From NCBI RefSeq assembly GCF_900188105.1, contig NZ_FZNP01000004.1, positions 62,001 to 126,000 of the forward strand: a DNA stretch of 64,000 bases, given 5' to 3'. Of the stretch, positions 25,670 through 34,431 are shown one piece after another. Position 1 is the stretch's first letter. Every line of letters starts with the position of its first letter. The notes under the pieces were generated by a model. The model made no database searches. It worked only from the letters and a program-made list of their open reading frames with translations, and was not told the origin of the DNA. The DNA is from Actinomadura mexicana (GTDB lineage: Bacteria > Actinomycetota > Actinomycetes > Streptosporangiales > Streptosporangiaceae). The position numbers were made by a program, and so were the translations under genes.

Positions 25670-26785
25670 TCAGCCGCTCACACCGTTGCTCTGCTGCCCC
25701 GCCTGCCGGAGGATCTCCCCCGCGTCGTCGAGAGGAGGGTGGATGACGTCCAGGATGGTGTCCTTCACCTGCTTGGCCTGCGCTCCGTCGAGCTGCACCT
25801 GACGGTCCCAGCCAGTGGTGTAGAGAGCGCCGGCGGAGCCGAGGTCCAGGCACGTCACGTACGGGTCCGGATCGAAGTCCACAAGGGGGACATCGAGCAG
25901 GTCGGCGGCGGCGTTGTGCCCGGCGGCCTTGCCCATGGGGGTGGCGAACTGGCAGCTCTGCAGAACGTGATGGTCGGCGTCCGCGTGGGCGGCGGCGACG
26001 TCCCCGGCGGCGAAGATCTCGCCGTCGACGCGCAGCCGGCGGTCGACCAGGAGGCGGCCCAGCCGATCCCGCTCACCGGGGACCTGCGCCGTCAGCAGGC
26101 TGGCGCGCATGCCGCCCGTCCATACGACGACGTCCGCTGCCAGGCGGGTGCCGTCGATGAGGTAGGCGCCGGTTTCGTCCACGGCCGTGAGGGTGGTGCC
26201 GAGCCGGACCTCGACGTCCAGTGCGGCGAGGGCCGCCTCGATCTGGGGACGGGGTCCCGGCCCCAGGTCCGGGGCGACGGTGTCAGCGCGCTCGATCATC
26301 ACCACGGTGCCCCGTTCCGCCAGTTCGGTGGCGATCTCCAGGCCGGTGAACCCCGAGCCGACGACGACGGCCCGGGCCCCGTCCATGCCGTTCAGCCGGC
26401 CGGCCAGCCTCGCCGCCCCCTCGGCGGTGTCGATGTCGTAGAGGAGCTCGGAGCCGGGGATCGCCGGGCGGGCGAGGCGGCTGCCCGCCGCGAGCACGAG
26501 CCGGTCGTAGGAAAGCACCTGGTCGTTCGCGGTGATGCGGCGGGCGCCTGTGTCGATCTCGGTCACCTCGGCTCGCAGATGCGTGACCCCGACAGGCTCC
26601 AGGAAGCGCTTCAGCGGAACGCGGGACCAATCGGGGACCAGCCTGTGCAGGCGGGGACGCAGCACCATGTCCTCGTTGGGGGCCACCAGCGTGATGTCCA
26701 GGTCGGACTCACCGCGGACCAGGGCGGCCGCGGCGGCGCTCCACGCGCCCGCGAAACCGCCGCCGATGATGACGATGCCGGACAT
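25670..26785 (-). CDS. NDH-2-like FAD/NAD disulfide-type oxidoreductase
   Basis: This 371-residue flavoprotein has two Rossmann motifs: GIVIIGGGFAGAWSA (residues 3-17, FAD) and AVVVGSGFTGLEIA near 145 (NAD), then FAAGDVA for the FAD ribityl. No redox-active CxxC is present, so it belongs with type II NADH dehydrogenases and related AIF-like proteins that pass electrons to quinones. ATG 26785 follows AGAGGAG. It lies downstream of the acyl-CoA ligase gene (about 80 nt) and may be co-transcribed. Confidence 0.8.
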   Translation of the reverse strand: MSGIVIIGGGFAGAWSAAAAALVRGESDLDITLVAPNEDMVLRPRLHRLVPDWSRVPLKRFLEPVGVTHLRAEVTEIDTGARRITANDQVLSYDRLVLAAGSRLARPAIPGSELLYDIDTAEGAARLAGRLNGMDGARAVVVGSGFTGLEIATELAERGTVVMIERADTVAPDLGPGPRPQIEAALAALDVEVRLGTTLTAVDETGAYLIDGTRLAADVVVWTGGMRASLLTAQVPGERDRLGRLLVDRRLRVDGEIFAAGDVAAAHADADHHVLQSCQFATPMGKAAGHNAAADLLDVPLVDFDPDPYVTCLDLGSAGALYTTGWDRQVQLDGAQAKQVKDTILDVIHPPLDDAGEILRQAGQQSNGVSG

Positions 26786-26867
26786 AGATCTCCTCTTGAC
26801 CGTGACAGGGGTAGGTGTGATCAGGACGGGTCGGCGAGCGGGGCCGTCCGCCGACCGTGCGGTCGTC

Positions 26868-28364
26868 TCACCGCAGCGCCCGCTTGTGGATCTTCCCCGA
26901 CGCGGTGCGCGGCAGGTCATCGACGAACTGGACGGTCTTGGGGATCTTGTAGCGCGCCAGCCGCCCGGTCAGGAAGCCGATCAGACCGTCCCGGTCGGGG
27001 ACGGCACCGGTCCGTAGCCGGACGAAGGCGCGGCCCACTTCGCCCCAGCGGCCGTCAGGCACCCCGATGACCGCGCACTCCGCGACGTCCGGGTGTTCCA
27101 GGATCTGCGCCTCCACCTCGGCCGGGTAGACGTTCTCCCCGCCGGAGATGTACATGTCCTTGATGCGGTCGACGATGTAGAAGTACCCGTCTTCGTCCAC
27201 CCGCCCCACATCACCGGTCCGCAGCCAGCCGTCCTCGGCCAGTACCGCGGCGGTGGCCTCGGGGCGCTCCCAGTACCCCGGCATCACGGTCGGTCCCTGG
27301 ATGAGGATCTCGCCCACCGCATCGGCCAAGGCGGAGCGTTCCAGACGGACGTCGCTGAAGAAGTGCGGGACACCGGCGGATCCGGCCTTGGCCGTGCTCA
27401 TCTGGGCGCTGAGGATGAGGGCGCCCGGTGCGGCCTCGGTCAGTCCGAAGCCCTGCAGGAACTCCAGTCCGCGTTCCTGGTACGTGCGGATCAGCGGCAG
27501 CGGCACGGGTGCTCCGCCGGCCAGAAGGGAACGCACGGACGACAGGTCGGCCGTCGCCCAGCGGGACGACCGCGCCAGGTCGGCGAACATCGTCGGCACG
27601 CCGAACATCCAGGTCACCCGGTGGCGTTCGATGAGGTCGAAGCAGGCGTCGACGTCCCAACCGGGCATGAGTACGGCGGCGCCGCCCTTGAGCAAGGTCG
27701 GCAGCAAGGTCATGTTGAGCGCCGCGACGTGGAACAGCGGCGCGCTGACCAGGGTCACCTCGTCTCCGGCCAGGTCCAGTTCCACCAGGGTGTTGAGACA
27801 ATTCCAGATGACGTTGCCATGGGTCAGCACCACCCCCTTGGCGCTGCCCGTGGTGCCCGAGGTGTAGAGGATGAGTGCGGCGTCATCGTGGCCCACGGGC
27901 TCGTCGACAGGGTCGTCGGGAGCGGCTCGGACGCCCGCTTCGTAGTCGAGCACGCCGTCCACGCCGCCGTCCACGCCGCCGTCCACGGCCACCAGAAGCG
28001 GCGCCGCCGTCAGGTTCGCCACCACACCGGCGCTTTCGGCGCTGTAGATCAGCACCGACGCCCCGCAGTCGCGGAGTTGGTGCTCCACCTCCGCGACCGC
28101 CAGCCTGGTGTTGAGCGGGACGAAGACGGCGCCGAGTGTGTGAGCGGCGAACAGGCTCTCCACGAAGGCGGGGCGGTTGGGACCGAGGTAGGCGATGCGG
28201 TCGCCGCGGCCGACCCCGAACTCGCGCAGCGCGTGGGCGAGCCTCGTCACCCGTAGGTAGAGGTCGGCGTAGCTGACGGAGCCGTGTTCGCTGAGAAGCG
28301 CGGCCCGGTGAGGGCCGCTGCGCGCCCGGCGGGCCGGCCATGATCCAAGGCCTTGGTTCCGCAT
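26868..28364 (-). CDS. Acyl-CoA synthetase (AMP-forming)
   Basis: This 498-residue ANL-superfamily ligase has the P-loop-like ILYTSGTTGSAKGV (about 165-178), motif GFGLTEA (near 310), the hinge DGWLRTGDVG (near 385) and the C-terminal catalytic Lys in RTASGKIHK. It activates a carboxylic acid to its CoA thioester. A short DGGVDGGVDG repeat lies near residue 130. Its ATG overlaps the marR stop (TGATG), and divergent genes encode dehydrogenase, hydratase and amidohydrolase functions, so it is the entry step of this CoA-linked cluster. Confidence 0.85.
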   Translation of the reverse strand: MRNQGLGSWPARRARSGPHRAALLSEHGSVSYADLYLRVTRLAHALREFGVGRGDRIAYLGPNRPAFVESLFAAHTLGAVFVPLNTRLAVAEVEHQLRDCGASVLIYSAESAGVVANLTAAPLLVAVDGGVDGGVDGVLDYEAGVRAAPDDPVDEPVGHDDAALILYTSGTTGSAKGVVLTHGNVIWNCLNTLVELDLAGDEVTLVSAPLFHVAALNMTLLPTLLKGGAAVLMPGWDVDACFDLIERHRVTWMFGVPTMFADLARSSRWATADLSSVRSLLAGGAPVPLPLIRTYQERGLEFLQGFGLTEAAPGALILSAQMSTAKAGSAGVPHFFSDVRLERSALADAVGEILIQGPTVMPGYWERPEATAAVLAEDGWLRTGDVGRVDEDGYFYIVDRIKDMYISGGENVYPAEVEAQILEHPDVAECAVIGVPDGRWGEVGRAFVRLRTGAVPDRDGLIGFLTGRLARYKIPKTVQFVDDLPRTASGKIHKRALR

Positions 28365-28834
28365 CAGGAGTCCTTTCCGCTTGCCGGAGCGAGGTCCCCG
28401 TTGCCGGAGAAGGCCAACCGCTGCAGCAGAACCAGCAGCAGATCGCGTTCCTCGGGGGCCAGACGCTCCAGGAATCGTTCCCTGGCCGCCTCGACGTCCT
28501 TCTTCGCCTGCTTGCGCAGCTCCCGTCCGCGCGGAGTGGGTGCGACCAGTCGCGCACGCCGGTCGCCGGGATGAGGCAGGCGCTCGACCAGCCCCTCAGC
28601 CTCCAGGGCGTCGACCAGAGCGACCACCGGGCTCGGGTCGAGCCCCAGGTAGGCGGCGATCTCGCGCTGGGAGACCCCGTCGCGGTCGCACACGTACGAC
28701 AGGACGGAAAAGTGCCGAACCCGCAAACCGTGGCCGGCCAGGTGGCTGTTGGTGATCCGCACCATGAGCCCGCTGGTACGGGCCATCAGGAAGCCGACGT
28801 CGCCGGCCAGCTCCCCCTCTTCACGTCCTGTCAC
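28364..28834 (-). CDS. MarR-family regulator
   Basis: This winged-helix repressor of about 156 residues has the recognition region SQREIAAYLGLDPSPVVALVDALEAEGLV and wing LPHPGDRRARLV typical of MarR. GTG 28834 is preferred: the upstream ATG at 28885 would place the operator-like palindrome (28866-28876) inside the coding region. It is coupled to the ligase gene and divergent from the SDR gene. Many MarR proteins in such clusters release DNA on binding an aromatic acid or its CoA ester, which fits the context. Confidence 0.75.
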   Translation of the reverse strand: MTGREEGELAGDVGFLMARTSGLMVRITNSHLAGHGLRVRHFSVLSYVCDRDGVSQREIAAYLGLDPSPVVALVDALEAEGLVERLPHPGDRRARLVAPTPRGRELRKQAKKDVEAARERFLERLAPEERDLLLVLLQRLAFSGNGDLAPASGKDS

Positions 28835-28865
28835 CGCAGCACCCGTCTCCCAAACGATGCGAACA

Positions 28866-28876
28866 TCAATGATTGA
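28866..28876. promoter_or_regulatory. MarR operator-like palindrome
   Basis: TCAAT-G-ATTGA is a perfect 5+1+5 palindrome in an AT-rich patch between the marR-type gene and the divergent SDR gene, 75 nt before the latter's start. It is a candidate site for coordinated control of both arms. Confidence 0.5.
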
Positions 28877-28951
28877 ATTTATCATCTATATTGCCGTACC
28901 GTCCAGGCTGCGGTCCGCGAAGAGCGGACGCCCGAACGTGGAGGAGAGGTC

Positions 28952-29857
28952 ATGGATCTTGCGAGGAGGGTGGCCGTCGTCACCGGTGCCGGTGCCGGGC
29001 TGGGGCTGGCGTACGCCCAGGACCTGGCCGCGGCCGGCGCCCGGGTGGTGGTCAATGACGTGGATGCCGGCGCGGCCGAGGCCGCGGCGGCATCGATCCG
29101 TGCGGGCGGTGGCACCGCGGTGGCCGAGGTCGGCGCCGTCGGCGACTCGGTGATCGCACAGGCGCTCGTCGATCGCGCCGTCGGCGAGTACGGCCGGCTC
29201 GACGTGATGGTCACCAACGCCGGAGTGCTGCGTGACACGGTCGTGTGGAAGATGACCGACGAGGACTTCGACGCGGTCATCGACGTCCACCTCCGGGGCA
29301 CTTTCACCTGCGTGCGAGCGGCCGCCGTCACCATGCGGGCGCAGGGCGAGGGCGGCAGGATCATCTGCGTCGGCTCCCCCACCGGGCAGCGCGGCAACTT
29401 CGGCCAGACCAACTACGCCGCCGCCAAGGCCGGCATCGTGGGCATGGTCCGCACCTGGGCGATGGAACTCGCCAGGTCACAGATCACGGTGAACGCCGTC
29501 GTCCCGGTCGCGGGTACGGCGATGACCCGGACGGTGCCCTTCCTCAAGTCTCATGTCGAGGCGCTGGATCGCGGAGCGGAACTGCCGTCCTTCGTGCGCC
29601 GCACGCTGGGTTTCGGCACTCCGCGGGACGCCGCCGGGCTGGTGACGTTCCTCGCGTCGGACGCGGCCGCGGACGTCACCGGTCAGGCGATCGGCATCGG
29701 CGGTGACCGGGTGGGCGTCTGGTCGCACCCTCAGCAGATCAACGCCGCCTACTCGGCCGGCGGCTGGAGCGCCGACGACCTGGCCGCCGTCTGGGCCACG
29801 ACGCTCACCCCCCACCTCCAGACATTCGGCGAGCAACTGCCTCTGCCCCAGGAGTGA
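28952..29857 (+). CDS. Short-chain dehydrogenase/reductase
   Basis: This 301-residue SDR has the cofactor motif TGAGAGLGLA (residues 11-20) with NDVDAG after strand two, NAG near 87, and the catalytic Ser/YAAAK (NYAAAKAG near 153). It resembles the dehydrogenase half of peroxisomal multifunctional enzyme-type proteins, which oxidise 3-hydroxyacyl-CoA with NAD. ATG 28952 follows GGAGGAG. It heads an SDR-amidohydrolase-MaoC run and would be the hydroxyacyl-CoA dehydrogenase partner of the MaoC hydratase. Confidence 0.85.
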   Translation: MDLARRVAVVTGAGAGLGLAYAQDLAAAGARVVVNDVDAGAAEAAAASIRAGGGTAVAEVGAVGDSVIAQALVDRAVGEYGRLDVMVTNAGVLRDTVVWKMTDEDFDAVIDVHLRGTFTCVRAAAVTMRAQGEGGRIICVGSPTGQRGNFGQTNYAAAKAGIVGMVRTWAMELARSQITVNAVVPVAGTAMTRTVPFLKSHVEALDRGAELPSFVRRTLGFGTPRDAAGLVTFLASDAAADVTGQAIGIGGDRVGVWSHPQQINAAYSAGGWSADDLAAVWATTLTPHLQTFGEQLPLPQE

Positions 29858-29861
29858 TTCC

Positions 29862-30740
29862 ATGTCATCGAAGATCCACACCGACGCCCTCACCGCCATC
29901 GACGTGCACGTGCACATCGAGGTGGACGACGCCGGCCACACGTCCATGGGCGGCGAGCTGCTCGAGGCCTCGGCGGCGTACTTCAAGTCGGACCACCGCA
30001 CCCCGACCGCGGAGGAGATCGCCCGGACCTATCGCGACCGGGCGATGGCGGCCGTCGTCTTCACCGTGGACCACCAGGCGGCGACCGGCCACCCGCCGAT
30101 CGCGAACGAGTTCGTCGCCGAGGCCGCCGCCCGGCATCCCGACGTTCTGATCCCCTTCGCGAGCCTGGACCCGGCGCGGGGCCGCGCCGCCGTCGCCGAA
30201 GCGGCCCGGCTCGTCGGCGAGTACGGTGTCCGCGGTTTCAAGTTCCACCCGAGCCTGCAGGGCTTCGATCCGGCCGACCGGGCCGTCTATCCCCTGTACG
30301 AGGCCATCGCCGCGCAGGGCGTCCCGGCCGTCTTCCACACCGGCCAGACCGGAATCGGGGCCGGGCTGCGCGGCGGCGGGGGGATACGCCTCGGCCTGTC
30401 GAACCCGATGCTGCTCGACGAAGTCGCGGCGGCCTTTCCCGACCTCACGATCGTCATGGCCCACCCCTCCTTCCCCTGGCAGGACGAGGCGCTCGCGGTC
30501 GCCACCCACAAGGACAACGTCTGGATCGACCTTTCCGGCTGGTCGCCGAAATACTTCCCTCCCAACCTGATCCGCTACGCCAACTCGCTCCTGCAGGACA
30601 AGGTCCTGTTCGGGTCGGACTTCCCGGTCATCACACCCGACCGCTGGCTCGCCGACTTCGAGCGCCTCGACATCAAGCCGGAGGTCCGGCCCAAGATCCT
30701 CAAGCACAACGCGTGCCGGCTCCTCGGCCTGACCGGATGA
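29862..30740 (+). CDS. Amidohydrolase-2 family protein (ACMSD-like)
   Basis: This 292-residue metal-dependent TIM-barrel protein has the N-terminal HVHIE (HxH) ligands, KFHPSLQG, HTGQTG near 160, MAHPSFPW near 200 and GSDFP near 250, together the divalent-metal site of the amidohydrolase-2/ACMSD group. Members decarboxylate or hydrolyse carbocyclic acids. ATG 29862 lies 4 nt after the SDR stop. Its place in a CoA-linked cluster suggests a ring or side-chain hydrolytic step. Confidence 0.8.
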   Translation: MSSKIHTDALTAIDVHVHIEVDDAGHTSMGGELLEASAAYFKSDHRTPTAEEIARTYRDRAMAAVVFTVDHQAATGHPPIANEFVAEAAARHPDVLIPFASLDPARGRAAVAEAARLVGEYGVRGFKFHPSLQGFDPADRAVYPLYEAIAAQGVPAVFHTGQTGIGAGLRGGGGIRLGLSNPMLLDEVAAAFPDLTIVMAHPSFPWQDEALAVATHKDNVWIDLSGWSPKYFPPNLIRYANSLLQDKVLFGSDFPVITPDRWLADFERLDIKPEVRPKILKHNACRLLGLTG

Positions 30741-30754
30741 TCACGGAGAACCCG

Positions 30755-31207
30755 ATGCCCAGGACCGTCAAACTCGCCGAGCTCGCCGCACTGGTCGGCG
30801 AGGACCTCGGCCACAGCCGGTGGCTCACCGTCGACCAGCGTCGCATCGATACGTTCGCCGACGCGACCGACGACCACCAGTGGATCCACGTCGACACCGA
30901 CGCCGCGAAGGACGGCCCGTTCGGCCGCACCATCGCCCACGGTCACCTCACGCTCTCGCTGCTCATCCCTCTGTGGAGCGAGCTGCTCGACGTCCGGAAC
31001 GCCACCACGAAGATCAACTACGGTCTGGACCGGGTACGCTTCCCCGCGCCGGTGCCGAGCGGGGCCCGCATCCGGCTCCAAGCGGTCATCGACGAGGTCA
31101 CCGAGATCCATGGTGGCGTCCAGCTCGTCGCCGACGCAGTGATCCACGCGGAGCGAGGGAGCAAACCCGTCTGCGTCGCCCGCCCCGTCCTTCGATACCT
31201 GGCCTGA
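30755..31207 (+). CDS. MaoC-like enoyl-CoA hydratase
   Basis: This 150-residue single hot-dog protein has the R-specific hydratase-2 motif: DATDDHQWIHVDTDAA followed by FGRTIAHGHLTLSLL (residues 32-70), with Asp and His as catalytic dyad. It hydrates trans-2-enoyl-CoA. ATG 30755 follows GGAG; an ATG at 30737 overlapping the amidohydrolase stop is an alternative. With the SDR gene and the acyl-CoA dehydrogenase it supplies a beta-oxidation set. Confidence 0.85.
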   Translation: MPRTVKLAELAALVGEDLGHSRWLTVDQRRIDTFADATDDHQWIHVDTDAAKDGPFGRTIAHGHLTLSLLIPLWSELLDVRNATTKINYGLDRVRFPAPVPSGARIRLQAVIDEVTEIHGGVQLVADAVIHAERGSKPVCVARPVLRYLA

Positions 31208-31224
31208 TCCGCGAACCGCCATGC

Positions 31225-31253
31225 CCGGCCCCGTCCCCCGGGGACGGGGCCGG
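31225..31253 (+). terminator. GC-rich hairpin between MaoC and dehydrogenase genes
   Basis: Near-perfect 14-bp arms (CCGGCCCCGTCCCC / GGGGACGGGGCCGG) meet at a single base and start 18 nt after the MaoC stop. No U-tract follows. It may terminate or attenuate transcription before the dehydrogenase gene. Confidence 0.6.
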
Positions 31254-31325
31254 CCGTGTCCGCCGGCACCGCGCCGCGGTCGCCCGGCCCAGTTCGTCAC
31301 CTGTGAGAACAAGGAGCTCCGCACC

Positions 31326-33158
31326 ATGGGGCATTACAGAGGCAACGTCCGTGACATCGAGTTCAACCTGTTCGAGGTGTTCTGCGTCGACAAGGCCCCC
31401 GGTGCGGGCGGCCGGTTTCCGGACCTGGATCGCGACACCATGCGCCACGTGCTGGACGAGGTCCACAGGCTCGCCGTGGGTCCGCTCGCGGACTCGTTCG
31501 CCGACGCGGACCGCCATCCGCCGGTCTTCGACCCGGCGACCGGCTCGGTGACGCTGCCGGCCTCCTTCAAGAAGGGCTACGCGGCACTTCGAGACGCCGA
31601 GTGGTGGCGGTTGGAGGCACCGGTGCAACTCGGTGGCGTCGCGGCTCCGCGACCGCTGGTGTGGGCCGTCGCCGAGCTGATCCTGGGCGCCAATCCGGCC
31701 ATGCATCTGTACGGCACCGGCGTGGCGTTCGCCGGCGTCGTGCATCGTCACGGCACCGAGTCCCAGCGCCTGATCGCCCGGCACATCATCGAACGAGGGT
31801 GGGGTGCCACCATGGCGCTCACCGAGCCGGAGGCGGGTTCGGACGTCGGTGCCGGCCGTGCCAGGGCGCTGCCGCAGCCGGACGGCACCTGGCACATCCA
31901 GGGCGTCAAACGGTTCATCACCTCCGCCGAACACGACCTGAGCGAGAACATCGTCCATCTCGTGCTCGCGCGGCCGGTGGGAGCGGCGCCCGGCACCAAG
32001 GGGCTGTCGCTGTTCATCGTGCCGAAGTTCCTCTTCGATCCTAAGACCGGGAGGATCGACCGCCGCAACGGCGTGCGTGCCACCGGTCTTGAGCGCAAGA
32101 TGGGACTCAAGGCCTCCACCACCTGCGAGCTGAGCTTCGGCGCGGGCGAGCCCGCGATCGGCTACCTCCTCGGTGACGTCCACGACGGCATCGCCCAGAT
32201 GTTCGATGTCATCGAGCACACCCGGATGCTGGTCGGCGTGAAGGCCATGGCGACACTGTCGACGGCGCATCTGAACGCCGTGGAGTTCGCCAGGACGAGG
32301 ATCCAGTCGCCCGACCTCGCGCGCAAGGGCGACAGAACCGCCCCGCCCGTCACGATCATCCATCACCCCGACCTGCGCGTCGGCCTGATGCTCACCAAGG
32401 CGTACACGGAAGGGCTTCGCGCCCTGGTCCTCTACACGGCCGCGCTGCAGGACGAGATCATTCTGGCCGAGCACGAGGGGGCCGACACCACCGCGGCACG
32501 TGCGATCAACGAACTGCTGCTGCCCATCGTCAAAGGCGTCGCCTCCGAACGCGCCTGCGAGCGGCTCTCCCACGCCCTGCAAACGTTCGGCGGTTCGGGC
32601 TACCTGCAAGACCATCCCGTGGAGCAGTACCTGCGAGACGCCAAGATCGACACTGTCTACGAGGGGACCACCGCGATCCAGGGGCAGGATCTCTTCTTCC
32701 GGAAGATCCTCAGGAACGAGCGGGTCGCGCTCGGTGCCCTGACGGCAGAGGTGACCGCTTTCCTGGACTCCCTCGGGGACGACCGGCTGAAGCACGGGTC
32801 CGCCGCCGTACGCGCGGCCCTGGAGGACGTCAACGGTATGGTCGACGCGATGATCGACCAGTGGCGCGCCGCCGAGCGCGACCCGCGCGAGATCTACAGA
32901 GTCGGCCAGAACACCACCCGCCTGCTGATGTCGGCCGGCGACCTGGTGATCGGATACCTGCTGCTGCGGCAGGCCGCCCGCGCCCTGGGCAGGCTGGACG
33001 AGGCGGGGCTGCCGGCCGCGGACCGGGCCTTCTACGCGGGCAAGCAGGACGTCGCACGGTTCTTCGCTCGCACCGTCCTGCCCGAACTGGCGGTTCGTCG
33101 CGCGATCGTCGCATCCACCGACAACGCCATCATGGACGTCGCCGAAGACTCCTTCTGA
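31326..33158 (+). CDS. Large acyl-CoA dehydrogenase (FadE5-like)
   Basis: This 610-residue flavoprotein is longer than the usual 380-400 and matches the FadE5/ACAD9-like class with a C-terminal helical extension. The N-terminus FNLFEVF is typical. MALTEPEAGSDVG near 160 contacts FAD and substrate, and YEGTTAIQGQDL near 447 carries the catalytic Glu. It oxidises acyl-CoA to enoyl-CoA, feeding the MaoC hydratase. ATG 31326 follows GGAG. It is downstream of a strong hairpin, so it may have its own promoter or be expressed at a lower level. Confidence 0.85.
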   Translation: MGHYRGNVRDIEFNLFEVFCVDKAPGAGGRFPDLDRDTMRHVLDEVHRLAVGPLADSFADADRHPPVFDPATGSVTLPASFKKGYAALRDAEWWRLEAPVQLGGVAAPRPLVWAVAELILGANPAMHLYGTGVAFAGVVHRHGTESQRLIARHIIERGWGATMALTEPEAGSDVGAGRARALPQPDGTWHIQGVKRFITSAEHDLSENIVHLVLARPVGAAPGTKGLSLFIVPKFLFDPKTGRIDRRNGVRATGLERKMGLKASTTCELSFGAGEPAIGYLLGDVHDGIAQMFDVIEHTRMLVGVKAMATLSTAHLNAVEFARTRIQSPDLARKGDRTAPPVTIIHHPDLRVGLMLTKAYTEGLRALVLYTAALQDEIILAEHEGADTTAARAINELLLPIVKGVASERACERLSHALQTFGGSGYLQDHPVEQYLRDAKIDTVYEGTTAIQGQDLFFRKILRNERVALGALTAEVTAFLDSLGDDRLKHGSAAVRAALEDVNGMVDAMIDQWRAAERDPREIYRVGQNTTRLLMSAGDLVIGYLLLRQAARALGRLDEAGLPAADRAFYAGKQDVARFFARTVLPELAVRRAIVASTDNAIMDVAEDSF

Positions 33159-33347
33159 GGAGGGTCCCCGGACGAGGCTCGGCCCAGGCGGCGACTGCAC
33201 TCCGTGCCACGCTCCGCGGGCGGTGACCCGGCAGAGTTAGCAGGGCAGGCACGGACGCCCAGTCGGCACCGGTGCGCTGAGAGCGGCCCCCTCGGGGCGG
33301 AGGACAGAAGTGGCCTGCCGCACCCTTGGGGGCCGCTTGGCGGCACG

Positions 33348-34418
33348 TCACCCGCGGGCGACTCCTCCGCGGGGCCGGCCGATGCTCGCCATGCCCACCG
33401 CCACCAGCAGAGCGGCCCCGTTGAAGACCTGGCTGACCCAGGAGGGGGCGCCGACCAGAGTGAGGCCGCTCACGCTGACCGCTACGAAGAGCACCCCGAT
33501 GACGGTCCCGAGGACGGAGGGACGTCCCAGCTCGATCACGATGGTGCTGAGGAAGACCGCGGTCAGCGCCGGGAAGAGCAGGCTCATGCCGCTGTCGGAG
33601 GTCGCCGCGCCCTGGCGCGCCAGAAGGAGCACCCCCGCCGCCGCGGCGACGAGACCGGACAGCACGAACGACAGGAACTGGACGCGCATGACGTCGACAC
33701 CGACAAGCCGGGCCGCGTTGGCGTTGGAGCCGACCGCGAAGAGATGGCGGCCGAGCGGCGTCTGGCCGATGACGAACCACACGACGACTCCCATCCCCGC
33801 CGCCGCCACCACGATCCGGGGAACGCCGAACCACGTCAGCGACCCGAGGTCGGTCAGCCCTCCCGCGATGCCCTCGGTGATCTGCATGCCGTCGGTATAG
33901 GCGAAGATCGCGCCGCCCAGCAAGGTCGCCATGCCCAGTGTCGCGATGAAGGGGTTCATCGAGAAACGCGCCACCAGCAGCCCCAGCACGACACCGATCA
34001 GGACACCGGCCGCCAATGCGATCGCGACGGCCACCGGCATCGGGAGGCCGAACCGCGACATCCCGGCGGCCGCGACGACGCACGCGGTCGCGCTGACGGC
34101 GCCGACCGAGAAGTCCAGGTAGCCCGCGGCCATGGGGAACAGCAGCGCCAGCGCGACGGCCAGCCCCACGGCCTGGTTGGCCAGCAGTGCTTGGACGTTC
34201 GCCGAGCTACGGAAAGCCTCTCCGGACTCCGGCAGGCCTGCGAACACGACTGTCATGACGACGAGCATGAGCAGCAGGCCGTAGCGTTCGACCACGGCGA
34301 CGGCGGCACGGGAGCTCCGGACGCCGTACGCCGCCCTCTTCTCCGGGCCGCTCCCGGGGGGCGTCACGGGAGGCCCCGGGGCCACCCCCGTGTCGGTCGG
34401 GCCGTTGACATTGACCAT
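33348..34418 (-). CDS. Sugar-type ABC transporter permease
   Basis: This integral membrane protein of 356 residues belongs to the RbsC/branched-chain-permease family, with about 10 predicted helices after a 40-residue cytoplasmic N-terminus. The conserved loop ARFSMNPFIATLGMATLLGG and VGSNANAARLVGVDV match the family. ATG 34418 follows AAGGG and lies 13 nt after the ATPase stop. With the upstream ATPase and lipoprotein it forms a complete importer; gene order amidase, lipoprotein, ATPase, permease suggests uptake of an amide-containing solute. Confidence 0.85.
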   Translation of the reverse strand: MVNVNGPTDTGVAPGPPVTPPGSGPEKRAAYGVRSSRAAVAVVERYGLLLMLVVMTVVFAGLPESGEAFRSSANVQALLANQAVGLAVALALLFPMAAGYLDFSVGAVSATACVVAAAGMSRFGLPMPVAVAIALAAGVLIGVVLGLLVARFSMNPFIATLGMATLLGGAIFAYTDGMQITEGIAGGLTDLGSLTWFGVPRIVVAAAGMGVVVWFVIGQTPLGRHLFAVGSNANAARLVGVDVMRVQFLSFVLSGLVAAAAGVLLLARQGAATSDSGMSLLFPALTAVFLSTIVIELGRPSVLGTVIGVLFVAVSVSGLTLVGAPSWVSQVFNGAALLVAVGMASIGRPRGGVARG

Positions 34419-34431
34419 CTTCAAGTCCCTT

